Below are positions 31,095 through 40,200 of a stretch of 64,000 bases of DNA, in pieces; position 1 is the stretch's first letter; every line of letters begins with the position of its first letter. Made by a program: the position numbers and the translations under genes. The stretch is from Phycisphaeraceae bacterium (GTDB lineage: Bacteria; Planctomycetota; Phycisphaerae; Phycisphaerales; UBA1924), in contig JACKHE010000006.1 of NCBI GenBank assembly GCA_020639135.1, forward strand, positions 62,001 through 126,000. The letters are read 5' to 3'. The notes under the pieces are model-generated. The model did no database searches, was not told where the DNA came from, and was given only the letters and a program-made list of their open reading frames with translations.

Positions 31095-32119
31095 TGACCA
31101 CGGCGCCGACCCAGTTCGGCGGTCCGGTGCTGGCGCTGGCGGATCAACGCGGGGGCCTGGGCGGTGTGCTGCGCGACCGGCTCGCCTCGACGGTCGTCGT
31201 GATGGAGCGCGAGCTGCGGACGGCCGGTGGGCCGACGCTTGATCTGGTCGCGTACGTAGAGCGGTACCGGGGCAAGATGCTGCGCCCGACGCTCGTGCAC
31301 CTGGCCGGGCTGGCGTGCGGCGGGCTGAGCCCGGAGCACGACATCGCCGCGGCCGTGGTCGAGACGATCCACCTGGCGACGCTCGTGCACGACGACGTGC
31401 TCGACGACGCCGAGATCCGCCGCAGGGGGCAGACGATCAACGCGCTGCACGGCAACGAGGCGGCGGTGATCCTGGGCGATTATCTGATCGCCTCGGCGTT
31501 CCACCTCTGCTCTTCGATCGCGGACCAGTCGGTGGCGCTGCGGGTCGGCGAGGTGACCAAGCTGCTGTGCGAGGGGGAGCTGCTCCAACTGCACCACCGG
31601 GATGACTTCGACCTGGAGCTGGACGAGTACTACCGGATCATCGACCGCAAGACGGCGTCGCTGATCGCGCTGGCCGCGGAGCTCGGCGCCCGGCTCGCCG
31701 GCGCGGATGACGAGACAGTCCGGGCGCTGGAGGGTTTCGGCCGCTGGCTGGGGATCGCCTTCCAGATCCGCGACGACCTGCTGGACCTCGTCGGCGAGCA
31801 GCCGGTGGTGGGCAAGGATCTTGGCAAGGACCTGGACAAGGGGAAGATGACCCTGCCGGTGATCCATCACCTCCGGAACGCGGACGCCGGGCAGCGGGCC
31901 TCGACGCTTGGGCTCCTTGAGCGGCTTGCGCATGGGCAGTCCCGGGATCGCGATTCCATGCGGTCGGCCCTGGAGGCGACGGGCTCAATCGATGCGGCAA
32001 AGGAGGCCGCCAGGGAGCATCTCGACCGGGCCAGGAAGAGCCTGCGGGGGCTGTCCGAGTCGCCGGCGAGGGGGCTGCTGGACGAGCTGGCGGAGGAAGC
32101 CCTGCGGCGGGATCGCTGA
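31094..32119 (+). CDS. Polyprenyl (trans-) diphosphate synthase
   Basis: This enzyme adds isopentenyl units to an allylic diphosphate to make a long prenyl chain, typically for the quinone side chain. The 341-residue protein has the two aspartate motifs that bind the magnesium-diphosphate: DDVLD at 100-104 and DDLLD at 227-231. RGKMLRPTLVHLAG, LHGNEAAVILGDYLIA and KDLGKDLDKGKMTLPVIH are also typical. The small-residue pattern before the first motif cannot fix chain length by eye, but the size fits IspB/HepT-like enzymes. It is coupled to the upstream methyltransferase gene. Confidence 0.93.
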   Translation: MTTAPTQFGGPVLALADQRGGLGGVLRDRLASTVVVMERELRTAGGPTLDLVAYVERYRGKMLRPTLVHLAGLACGGLSPEHDIAAAVVETIHLATLVHDDVLDDAEIRRRGQTINALHGNEAAVILGDYLIASAFHLCSSIADQSVALRVGEVTKLLCEGELLQLHHRDDFDLELDEYYRIIDRKTASLIALAAELGARLAGADDETVRALEGFGRWLGIAFQIRDDLLDLVGEQPVVGKDLGKDLDKGKMTLPVIHHLRNADAGQRASTLGLLERLAHGQSRDRDSMRSALEATGSIDAAKEAAREHLDRARKSLRGLSESPARGLLDELAEEALRRDR

Positions 32120-32157
32120 TCCTCTGGATCCTGGTGGCGGGGGCCGGGTTGGGCTCC

Positions 32158-32163
32158 TACACT
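32158..32163 (+). promoter_or_regulatory. Candidate -10 of the rpsR promoter
   Basis: TACACT occurs in the gap between the prenyl synthase stop and rpsR, giving a leader of about 85 bases. The -35 region has no good match, so this rests on the hexamer alone. Confidence 0.35.
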
Positions 32164-32254
32164 CCGCGGCCTGATTTTGCAGGCCAGATTCGCACACCAA
32201 CCGTCGCCCCGGGCCGGTCCCGGGGCCGAACGACCACGACGGAGACCCATCGTC

Positions 32255-32512
32255 ATGAACAAGCACAGCAGCGCGGCCGCGGCCGCCCGTTTCACCGGCC
32301 CCCGCCCTCAGGCGACCCGCGAGAGCGCCAAGGGCGTGCGGTTCGTCGATTACAAGGACACCGACAACCTCCGTCGGATGATGACGCCCAACGGGAAGAT
32401 CTACGGCCGCAAGCGTCTGAGCCTCTCGGCGCACGACCAGCGGATGGTCGCGACGGCGATCAAGCGGGCGCGGTACATGGGCCTGCTGCCGTACACCTCC
32501 GCGACGCTCTGA
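32255..32512 (+). CDS. rpsR: 30S ribosomal protein S18
   Basis: An 85-residue basic ribosomal protein of the small-subunit platform. The S18 signature is visible as VRFVDYKDTDNLRRMMTPNGKIYGRKRLSLSAHDQRMVATAIKRARYMGLLPYTSA. It has no zinc-binding cysteines. The ATG at 32255 has GGAG ten bases upstream. It is alone, not next to rpsF or rplI as in many bacteria, and is followed by a hairpin terminator. Confidence 0.95.
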   Translation: MNKHSSAAAAARFTGPRPQATRESAKGVRFVDYKDTDNLRRMMTPNGKIYGRKRLSLSAHDQRMVATAIKRARYMGLLPYTSATL

Positions 32513-32538
32513 CGCGGGACCCGCAACCGAAATCTGAT

Positions 32539-32565
32539 CAGGCCCCGTCGTTCCGGCGGGGCCTG
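32539..32565 (+). terminator. Probable terminator after rpsR
   Basis: CAGGCCCC (32539-32546) pairs with GGGGCCTG (32558-32565). The downstream tract is only weakly T-rich (TTGCGTTCC), so efficiency is uncertain. Confidence 0.55.
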
Positions 32566-32640
32566 TTGCGTTCCGGGGTGGTTGCCAGCGTCGCGTCCAG
32601 CGCTCAAGATGGGGGCGCCACCGAGGGAGCGTGCCGACGG

Positions 32641-32841
32641 ATGTGGAAGTCGATGTGGGACAAGATCAAGGCGTTCCTGCTGCTGGGCATGGGCGTGTCG
32701 TACGGCGATGACGACGACGCGGAGGCGCGCCGGACGGCGAAGATCCGCGAGCTGCAGAAGGCGGAGCGGGAGCGGCAGCGGCGGATCCTCGAGGCCGAGA
32801 AGGCTCGGGAGGATTCGGCGCGTGGCGGGGGCGGGGGCTGA
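32641..32841 (+). CDS. Small hypothetical protein
   Basis: A 66-residue product with an amphipathic/hydrophobic start (MWDKIKAFLLLGMGVSYG), an acidic DDDDAEARR patch and a long charged helix (KIRELQKAERERQRRILEAEKARED) ending in glycines. The helix has strong coiled-coil character. I know no family. The start could also be the ATG at 32653. The gene lies between the rpsR terminator and the convergent AhpD-like gene, whose stop is two bases away. Confidence 0.5.
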   Translation: MWKSMWDKIKAFLLLGMGVSYGDDDDAEARRTAKIRELQKAERERQRRILEAEKAREDSARGGGGG

Positions 32842-32843
32842 CT

Positions 32844-33209
32844 TCAGCGCTGTTCGGCGAAGAGCTCGTCGAGGGTCATCCGCGCCGAGCGCAGGTGGGG
32901 GATGGTGATGGATCCCCCGACGATCATCGCGACGTTGAGCGCATCTTCGATCTGCTGCAGAGTCCAGCCGTGCTCGACGCACTTTTCCAGGTGGTAATCA
33001 ATGCAGTCGTTGCAGCGGAGCACGGTGGAGGCGACGAGGCCCAGGAGCTCCTTGGTCGGCGCATCGAGCCCGCCCTTGTCCGTGGCGTCGCGGTAGGCGG
33101 CGGTGTCGAGGTTCATGAATCGCTTGAGGCCCAGGTGCTCGGTGTCGAGCAGGCGCTCCTGCCCGACGGCGCGGTCGGCGCGGAACTGCGAGATGGGTCG
33201 GTGCGGCAT
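32844..33209 (-). CDS. Carboxymuconolactone decarboxylase/AhpD-like protein
   Basis: A 121-residue protein of the AhpD/CMD fold. KELLGLVASTVLRCNDCIDYHLEKCVEHG contains the redox CxxC (Cys-Asn-Asp-Cys) followed by the conserved histidine. EEIEDALNVAMIVGG is replaced here by the close QQIEDALNVAMIVGG. Members act as peroxidase partners or disulfide reductases. The ATG at 33209 has AGGAG nine bases upstream, and TACCCT about 45 bases upstream could be the -10. No peroxiredoxin gene is adjacent. Confidence 0.88.
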   Translation of the reverse strand: MPHRPISQFRADRAVGQERLLDTEHLGLKRFMNLDTAAYRDATDKGGLDAPTKELLGLVASTVLRCNDCIDYHLEKCVEHGWTLQQIEDALNVAMIVGGSITIPHLRSARMTLDELFAEQR

Positions 33210-33298
33210 GGCCGGGTCGCTCCTGTTGAATGCGTGGAGCAACAGGGTAGCCGCTCCGCAGCGCTGGATCGGTTCGGATGGACTAGGGCGCGATCGGG

Positions 33299-34720
33299 TC
33301 AGCGCGACGGGGCGCCGGCGGGCTGGTCTTCCAGACGCTCGGCGCGGGGCTGGCTCCGGGCGGGCGGCTCGGGGGCCGGTTCGGCGCCGGCGGCGAGCGA
33401 GGTCGCCTTGCGGATCTGCTCCTCGATGATCTTGATCCTGGCGACCTTGATCGCGGTGACGAGGATGAACGAGGCGACCACCATCGCCAGGACGTACGCC
33501 AGGCGGGCCCGGCCCAGGCTGACGACGATGCCGAGCATGCAGAAACAGCCTGCGATGCCGTAGAGCACGAAGACGGCGCCCTTGACGCCCAGCGAGCGCT
33601 TGAGCAGGTGGTGGAGGTGCTGCGCGTCGGGTGCGCTCATGGGTAGCCCCGCCATCTTGCGGCGGACGATCGCCAGGGTCGTGTCGATGATCGGCAGTAG
33701 GTAGATGATCAGCCCGGCGACGACGAGGGGGGTCCTGCCGGTGTCGCCCAGGCTGAGCACGGCGACAATGGAGCAGTACCCGAGCAGGAGCGACCCGGCG
33801 TCGCCCATGAAGATCGTCGCGGGGTTGAAGTTGTGCGGGAGGAATCCGAGGCAGGCGCCGAGCAGCGCCATGCACAGCACGACGCGCGAGGAATCGAGGA
33901 TGCCGTCGTCCGCGGCGGCGAGCCCGAGCGCGAGGAAGAGGAACCCCGCCGCGGCGATTGCGGTGACCCCGGTGAGGAGCCCGTCGAGCCCGTCGATGAG
34001 ATTGCTGGCGTTGCAGGCGCCGAGGACGAAGATGGCGATGATGGCGGTGCCGGTCCAGTAGATGATGTCGATCTGGAACGCGGCGTCCATGCCGGGCACG
34101 GGAATGGAGTAGAGCAGCGACTCGTTGCCGATCAGGGCGCCCAGGGGCTGCATGACGCCGGCGGCGACCTTGACACCGATATCGTTCATGGCCAGCGCGG
34201 CGGAGGCGAGGAGCATGCCGGCGATCTTGAGCCTGGGGTCGAGCCCGATGACGTCGTCGAGGAGCCCGGCGAGCATGATGAGGGTCATGCCCAGAAGAAT
34301 CGAGAAGGGGAAGGCCATCGCCGGGAAGACGGTGGGGTGCGGCGTGATGATCTTGAGCGGCGAGAGCAGGCTGATGTAGCTGACCGCGATCCCGGCGAGC
34401 AGGCCCAGGAAGATCGCCACGCCGCCGAGGTAGGCGATGGGCATCTTGTGTTCCTTGCGGGGATCGTTGGGGTGGTCGATGACGCTGTGGCGGATCGCCA
34501 GGCGCCGCATCAGCGGGGTCGCCAGGATCGTCACGAGGAAGGCGGCGATGAAGACGCCGATGTAGCCGTAGGAGACGCTGAGCCTTGTGACGGCCTGGGC
34601 CGCGGCGTCGGCGGCGTGGGCGGCGGCCTCGGGCGGGATCGCGCCGCCGAGCGGGACGTTGTTGAGCGTCTGCTCGGGCGAGGCCAGGAGCGGCTGGATT
34701 GGCGCGGCGTTCGGCAGCAT
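33299..34720 (-). CDS. Undecaprenyl-phosphate sugar-1-phosphate transferase, WecA/MraY family
   Basis: This integral membrane enzyme moves a sugar-1-phosphate from a UDP-sugar to undecaprenyl phosphate, the first step of polysaccharide repeat synthesis. The 473-residue protein has about ten spans and the family motifs: DHPNDPRKEHKMPIAYLGG, LAGLLDDVIGLDPRLK (the aspartate pair), NASNLIDGLDGLLTG, FLPHNFNPATIFMGDAGSLLLG, and a C-terminal SAPDAQHLHHLLKRSLG histidine loop. That set points to the WecA/TagO branch rather than MraY. The end is a proline/arginine-rich tail. It follows the exopolysaccharide operon after a terminator; the ATG at 34720 has an AGGA-type site upstream. Confidence 0.9.
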   Translation of the reverse strand: MLPNAAPIQPLLASPEQTLNNVPLGGAIPPEAAAHAADAAAQAVTRLSVSYGYIGVFIAAFLVTILATPLMRRLAIRHSVIDHPNDPRKEHKMPIAYLGGVAIFLGLLAGIAVSYISLLSPLKIITPHPTVFPAMAFPFSILLGMTLIMLAGLLDDVIGLDPRLKIAGMLLASAALAMNDIGVKVAAGVMQPLGALIGNESLLYSIPVPGMDAAFQIDIIYWTGTAIIAIFVLGACNASNLIDGLDGLLTGVTAIAAAGFLFLALGLAAADDGILDSSRVVLCMALLGACLGFLPHNFNPATIFMGDAGSLLLGYCSIVAVLSLGDTGRTPLVVAGLIIYLLPIIDTTLAIVRRKMAGLPMSAPDAQHLHHLLKRSLGVKGAVFVLYGIAGCFCMLGIVVSLGRARLAYVLAMVVASFILVTAIKVARIKIIEEQIRKATSLAAGAEPAPEPPARSQPRAERLEDQPAGAPSR

Positions 34721-34795
34721 CGGTCGCTGGTTTCCTGCGGTCACTGTAGCAAAGCCGGCGTCGGCTTCACGAACAATCGGGGCGATCGCCACCAG

Positions 34796-34830
34796 AGAAA
34801 AAGCGGGATGGAGCCCCGGCTCCACCCCGC
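34796..34830 (-). terminator. Rho-independent terminator of the exopolysaccharide operon
   Basis: On the minus strand GCGGGGTGGAGCC pairs with GGCTCCATCCCGC (one mismatch, 34803-34830) and is followed by CTTTTTCTCT. It lies just past the stop of the Wzc-like gene. Confidence 0.85.
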
Positions 34831-34853
34831 CTGAACGAACTCATCGGGAAGGT

Positions 34854-37178
34854 TCACTCATGGCCGGCGCCGACCTCTTCGGGCTCGCGTTCGGCCTTGT
34901 CCTTCTTCTTGCCTTTGGGCGGCTTGCTCTTGCGTTTCTTGGCCGGCTTGTCCCCCTTCGTGGCGGTCGGGTTGTTGTAGTCGTGCGCCACCTGGAAGTT
35001 GCGCTTGAAGTACCCGCCCGCGGAGGATCGGACGGCGTTGATCACGACGCCCAGCAGCTCGGAGTTGGATTCGTCGAGGTTGCGGCAGACCCTGGCGATC
35101 AGTCCCCGCTTCTCGTGGTAGGCCCGGACGACGAGCACGGCGGCGTCGCAGCGGTTGGCGAGGTTGATCGCGTCGCTGGAGACGATCGCCGGGGGCGAAT
35201 CGACGAGGACGATGTCGAACTGTTCCGAGGCCTCCTCGAGCGTGCGGCTCATGGCGTCGGTGGTCAGACGCTCGTAGCCGGTGACATCGGTCGAGCCCGA
35301 GGCCAGGACCTCGACGCCCGCGATGTTGGTCGGCTTGATCGCGTCCTTGAGCGACACCGTCCCGGTGAGGACGTCGGTGAGCCCCGGCGCGTTCGGGACA
35401 TCCATGAGCTCGTGGATGCGCGGCCTGCGGAAGTTGGAATCGATGATCAGGACGCGCTTCTCGATCGCGGCGAAGCTCGCGGCGAGGTTTGCGATGATGG
35501 AGGTCCCGCCGGAGTCGGGCATGCCTGTGGCGACGAGGAGCGTCTTGTGCCCGCGCGCGGCCATGCGCTTGTTGATGGTGTTGCGGAGCTCGCGGAGCGA
35601 CTCGCTGACGACGCCCAGGGGCTGGTCCCGGATCGCGGTCTCGATGGCCTTGACGCCCGCGGGGTCCTCGGAGACGTCGGGGATCATCGACAGGACGCGG
35701 AGCCTGGGGATGAGCACGGCGTCCGAGGCGCTGCGGATGCGCTGCTCGAGGAGCTCCCGGAGCACCACGATGCCCGCGACGAGCATGACCACGAGGATCG
35801 TCACCACGGGGACGATGACGAAGATGATCGGGAAGGAGGGCTCCTTGGGCTCGAGGGCCTGGGCGTAAACCTGCACGCGCTGGGCCGCGTCGCGGTCCTT
35901 GAGGGCGCGCTGGTCCTGGAGCTGCGCGGAGACCTCCTGCTCGCGGACGGCGAGCTGGTCCTTGTCCTGCTCGAGCGCGTCGTACTGCTCCTTGAGGCGC
36001 TCGATGTCGGCGAGCTCGACGGTGGCCTTCTCGCGCTGCGTGACCATGTCGGTCTCGGCGGCCTCGAGCGACGCGATCTCGAGCTGGGTGTTCTCGATCA
36101 GGCCGTTGAAGGTCTCCATCATCAGCGCCTGGCGCTGGGCCTCGCGCTCGGCTTCGACCCCGGCGATCTGCTTCTCGAGGCGGTGGACCTCGCGGTGGTT
36201 CTGTCCCAGGTTGTCGGCGGCGGTGCGGAGCTGCGCCTTGAGGCCGGCGATCTGGAGCTTGAACCCGCGGACGACCGGGCCCTCATCGACGATCTGGCGG
36301 ACGATCTCGGGGAAGGTGACGCCGCCCGGGTTGTTGAGCTGCGACTGGTAGGTGTCGTACTGCTCGCGGAGCTTCTCGAGGTCCTGCCGGGTCTGCGCGA
36401 GATCGGTGGTGAGGCGGTCGATGGTGTACTGCTGGAACGTGGTGTTGGGGTTGAGGCTCGGCAGGTCGGCCTCGGTCCAGATGCGGTCCATCTGGTCCTC
36501 GAGCAGGCGGCGCTCCTCCTGGATCGCGTTGAGCGTCTGCGTGAGCACCTCGAGAATGTCCTGGCTGTCCACGGTGTACTGCGTGCGGACCTGGTTCATG
36601 TAGGCGCGGGTGATCGCCTGGCAGATGACCGCGGAGGCCACCGGGTCGGACGTGGTGACGGCGAGGCGGCCGAAGTTGGTGTCGCGGATGGGCCTGGCGG
36701 AGACGATCTCCTTGAGATCGATCAGCGCCTCCTCGGGGTCGTAGGTGCCGTTGATGATGAACTGCTTGGACCACGAGCTGGCGTCGGTCTTGACGCGGGA
36801 GTCCTGGACCGCGGCGAAGAGGATGGGGCGCGACAGCATCTTCTGCGTCTGCGTCGCCATGAACATCTCCATCTCGGCCTGGTTGGCGCTGCCGACGCCG
36901 GACTTCTGCTGCTCCGAGGAGGTCATGAGCCCGGTGAACTCGAAGGTGGCTTCGGAGGTCCAGGCCGGCGCGAAGCGAAGGAGCACGAAATGCGTGACGA
37001 TGCCGAGGAAACCGCCGAGGACCACGGACGCCATCAGCAGCCACATGTGCTGCCGGAGCAGCTTCACGGGGTTGATGTTGACATTCAGGCCTCCGCCCGA
37101 TGTGGGCGGAGCGCCGGGCGCGGGGCGGGCGCTCGGTGGGCCACCGGGTCGCGGGCGGTTCGGGGGAGGGGTGGTCAT
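34854..37178 (-). CDS. Wzc/GumC-like polysaccharide co-polymerase with a degenerate kinase domain
   Basis: The 774-residue inner membrane protein has a proline-rich cytoplasmic start and a first span (44-67). A Wzz-type periplasmic domain follows, with a long coiled coil (about 190-440), then a second span (451-473) and a CpsD-like domain (500-730). Such proteins set chain length and, as tyrosine autokinases, control export through the Wza pore. Walker A' (VLIIDSNFRRP, 576-586) and Walker B (DIVLVD, 655-660) are recognisable. The P-loop reads TGMPDSGGTS (551-560), without the lysine of GK(S/T). The C-terminal tail is lysine-rich rather than a tyrosine cluster. It lies 54 bases after the TPR gene. 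Confidence 0.88.
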   Translation of the reverse strand: MTTPPPNRPRPGGPPSARPAPGAPPTSGGGLNVNINPVKLLRQHMWLLMASVVLGGFLGIVTHFVLLRFAPAWTSEATFEFTGLMTSSEQQKSGVGSANQAEMEMFMATQTQKMLSRPILFAAVQDSRVKTDASSWSKQFIINGTYDPEEALIDLKEIVSARPIRDTNFGRLAVTTSDPVASAVICQAITRAYMNQVRTQYTVDSQDILEVLTQTLNAIQEERRLLEDQMDRIWTEADLPSLNPNTTFQQYTIDRLTTDLAQTRQDLEKLREQYDTYQSQLNNPGGVTFPEIVRQIVDEGPVVRGFKLQIAGLKAQLRTAADNLGQNHREVHRLEKQIAGVEAEREAQRQALMMETFNGLIENTQLEIASLEAAETDMVTQREKATVELADIERLKEQYDALEQDKDQLAVREQEVSAQLQDQRALKDRDAAQRVQVYAQALEPKEPSFPIIFVIVPVVTILVVMLVAGIVVLRELLEQRIRSASDAVLIPRLRVLSMIPDVSEDPAGVKAIETAIRDQPLGVVSESLRELRNTINKRMAARGHKTLLVATGMPDSGGTSIIANLAASFAAIEKRVLIIDSNFRRPRIHELMDVPNAPGLTDVLTGTVSLKDAIKPTNIAGVEVLASGSTDVTGYERLTTDAMSRTLEEASEQFDIVLVDSPPAIVSSDAINLANRCDAAVLVVRAYHEKRGLIARVCRNLDESNSELLGVVINAVRSSAGGYFKRNFQVAHDYNNPTATKGDKPAKKRKSKPPKGKKKDKAEREPEEVGAGHE

Positions 37179-37232
37179 TCGCAGGTCCTTGTCGGGGGAC
37201 GACGGTCCGGATAACGGAACGGCGCGGCTGGT

Positions 37233-40200
37233 TCAGTTGACGTTTTCGGCATGCTGGAGATCGCTCATCAGTTGGTTGAAGTCCTGCTGCAGCTCGCGGG
37301 CCGCGAATGCGTCGGACTTGATGATGTCGTTGGCCAGCTCGGCGTATTTCCGGGCCTCGGGGCGGTCGCCCTCGGCGAGCAGGACCATCGCCATGTGCAG
37401 GTTGGCGCCGCCCTTCTCGACGGGCAGCTGGGCGTTCTGGATGGCCCTGGTGATGTGCTGCTTGGCCTGACCCAGCCGGCCCAGGCGGTAGTAGATCCAG
37501 CCCAGGGTGTCGAGGGCGGGGGAGTTGGCCGGGGAGAGGAAGACGGCGCGCTCGGCGGGCGCGACCGCCTCCTCGAGTTTGCCGAGGTGGCGGGCCAGGG
37601 TGTACGCGAGGTTGTTGTTGAACTCCATGTCATCGGGCACGAGCCTGGCGCCCTTGGCGTAAGAGTCGGCGGCCTGCTCCCACATCTGTTGCCCGTACTC
37701 GAGCTGGCCAAGCACACGGTAGAGCGCCACCAGGGTGACGACGTTGCCGTCCTCGATCGCGAACTGCTTGACCGCCTCCTCCGAGTCGCGCAGGCCCTTG
37801 ATGATCTCCTTGTGGCGATCGAGGTTGTACGCCTGGAACGCGGCGGCGTGGACAAGGTAGGCGGGCATCAGCCGGTCGGACGACTTCATCCGGTCCACGA
37901 AGGCGATCATCTCCTTCTGATCCGGGAACACCGCCTCCATGTGGAGGAACCAGTGCCGGAGCTCGGCAACGGACTTGGCCGCGGCGATGGAGCGCTCGGC
38001 GAGCGCGACAGCATCCTTGTGATCGCCCTTGAGCTGCGTCGCCCGGGCGCGGAGGATCAGGATCTGGGAATCGTCGTCGAACCCGGAGCCGAGGGCCTTG
38101 AGCACCGCGATCGCCTCGTCGGGATCGGGCGGCGTGGTGTAGAGGTACGAGTTGGCCAGCCGGAGCGCGAGGTCCAGGTTCTTGCGGATCTCGTACGCCT
38201 GGGTGTAGTAGTACACCGACCGCTCCCAGTGGTCCTTCATCTGCTCGTCGCGCGCGGCGATGTCGCCGGCGACCATCAGCCAGTCGGGGTTCTTCGGGTT
38301 CGCGTCGATGGCGTTCCTCGCCTCGGCGTGCGCCTCGTCGTGGCGGCCCGACTGCCACAGCTCCTGGATGAGCATGCGGCGGAGCTCGCTGCTGTCGGGG
38401 ATGGCCTCGATGCCGCGCCTCAGCTCGGCGATCGCCTCGGCGGACCGCTTGTTGCGCAGCAGCGCATCGGCGCGCATCCGGCGCTGCTGGATCGCGTTCG
38501 GCGCCAGCCGGATCGCCTGGTCGAGATCGCTGAGGACGAAGCTCAGACGCTCGGGGTTGTCGAAGTCGAGCTGGGCGCGGCGGATGAAGGGCTCCGGCTT
38601 GTTGGGAGCCACCTCGACGGCGCGGTTGACCAGCTCCCGGGCCGTGCGCTCGTCACCGCGGCCGTAGGCGATGTCGGCGCGGAGCAGGAGGGTCTGGAGG
38701 TCCTCGTCGGCGCCGGCGGCGAGGGTGTCGAGCTCGGCCTCCGCCTCGTCCCAACGGTTGAGTCGCTGGAGCGACTCGATGACGCGCTTGGCGACGATGC
38801 CGTTGGTGTCGGCGCCGGCGCTGGTGACCTGCTGGTACGCCTGGAGCGCCTTCTCGTAATCGCCGACGCTGAAGAAGTAATCACCGATCCTGCGGTCGGC
38901 GATCATCATCTCGGGCGACTGGTGCTTGGCGCCCTCGCGGTACGCGGCGACGCCCTCGTCCGCGCGTCCGTTGTTGATCAGGAACGTGCCCAGCGACAGG
39001 AAGGGGTCCTCGTTGAGCTCGCCGGCGGGGACAGAGTCGATGTACGCCTGGAGGCGACGCACGCCCTCGTCCACCTGGCCCTGCTGCGCGTACCAGTTGG
39101 CCTGGGTGATGGTCAGCCCAAGGTCGTTCTGACCGGACCCGAGCGACTGCTGGATCAGCTCGTTGGCCTCGTCGAACTTCCCGAGCGTCGTCAGCAGCGC
39201 GATGAGCTGCCGCGTGTTCTCCGCGTCGCCCGGGCTCGTCTTGTGCTTGTACCGGCGGAACTCGACGGCGGCCTCCGGTTCGCCGGTCTGCGCCTCGAGC
39301 GCCAGCCAGATGTCGTTGAGCTGGTTGTCGCTGGTGGTGAAGCGCCTCGCGGACCTGGCGACCTCCAGCGCCGTCTCGTAACGCTGGAGCTGGATCAGCG
39401 TGGTCGCGTAGGTCTTGGCGATCTCCGCGTCGTCGGGCTTGTAATCGTGCGCCTTGGCGAGCGCTTCGACGGCGTCCTCGATGCGCCCGGACTGGAGCAG
39501 CACCTGGCCGTAGAGCCTCCAGGCCTGCGGGGAGTACGGCGCCTTCTCGACGGCGATCTGGAGGTTGTTCAGGGCCGCGTTGAGCGTGTTCTCCTTGATG
39601 TTCAGCCTCGCCTGGTAGAGCAGGCCGTCGGCCTGGTCCGCGTTGACCTCGGCCGCGGTCGCGGCGATCTCCCTGGCCCTGGGCATGTCGTCGTCGCGCA
39701 TCGCGTTGACGAAGAGGGTGTCCAGCACCGACGGGTTCTTCGGGTACTGCGACTCGGCCTGGGCGAGCAGCTCGTTGGCGCGCGCCTCGTTGCCGGCCTG
39801 CTTGTAGAGCGCGTACTTCTTGATCAGCTTGACCGGCTCCGCCTCGGCCCCGCTGTCGATGTACTGCTCGGCGATCTGGAGGCGGTCGCCGGAGCTGAGC
39901 ATGGCGACGTACCGGTTGAACGTCTCGTTGCCGGGCAGGAGCTCCTGTCCGCGCTTCGCGGCGGCGAGGGCGCCCGCGGTGTCGCCCGTCCGCGCCCTCA
40001 GCTCGACGAGCATCGAGATCGGCCTGGTGTCGTCCGGGTGCTCGGCGGTGACCTGCTCGACGAGCGCCAGCGCCTCGGCGATGCCGCCCTCGCCGTTCTT
40101 GGACATCGCTTCGGCCCTCATCAGCTGCGCGACGATCGGGTCGGACGCCTCGATGCTGGTGTCTCCGGTCCCGGAGGTGATCTGCAGGGTGTTGATCTGT

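Noticed and set aside
34587..37214. 875-residue plus-strand open frame
   Set aside because: Antisense to the Wzc-like and WecA-like genes; composition is an artefact of high GC at codon position 3.
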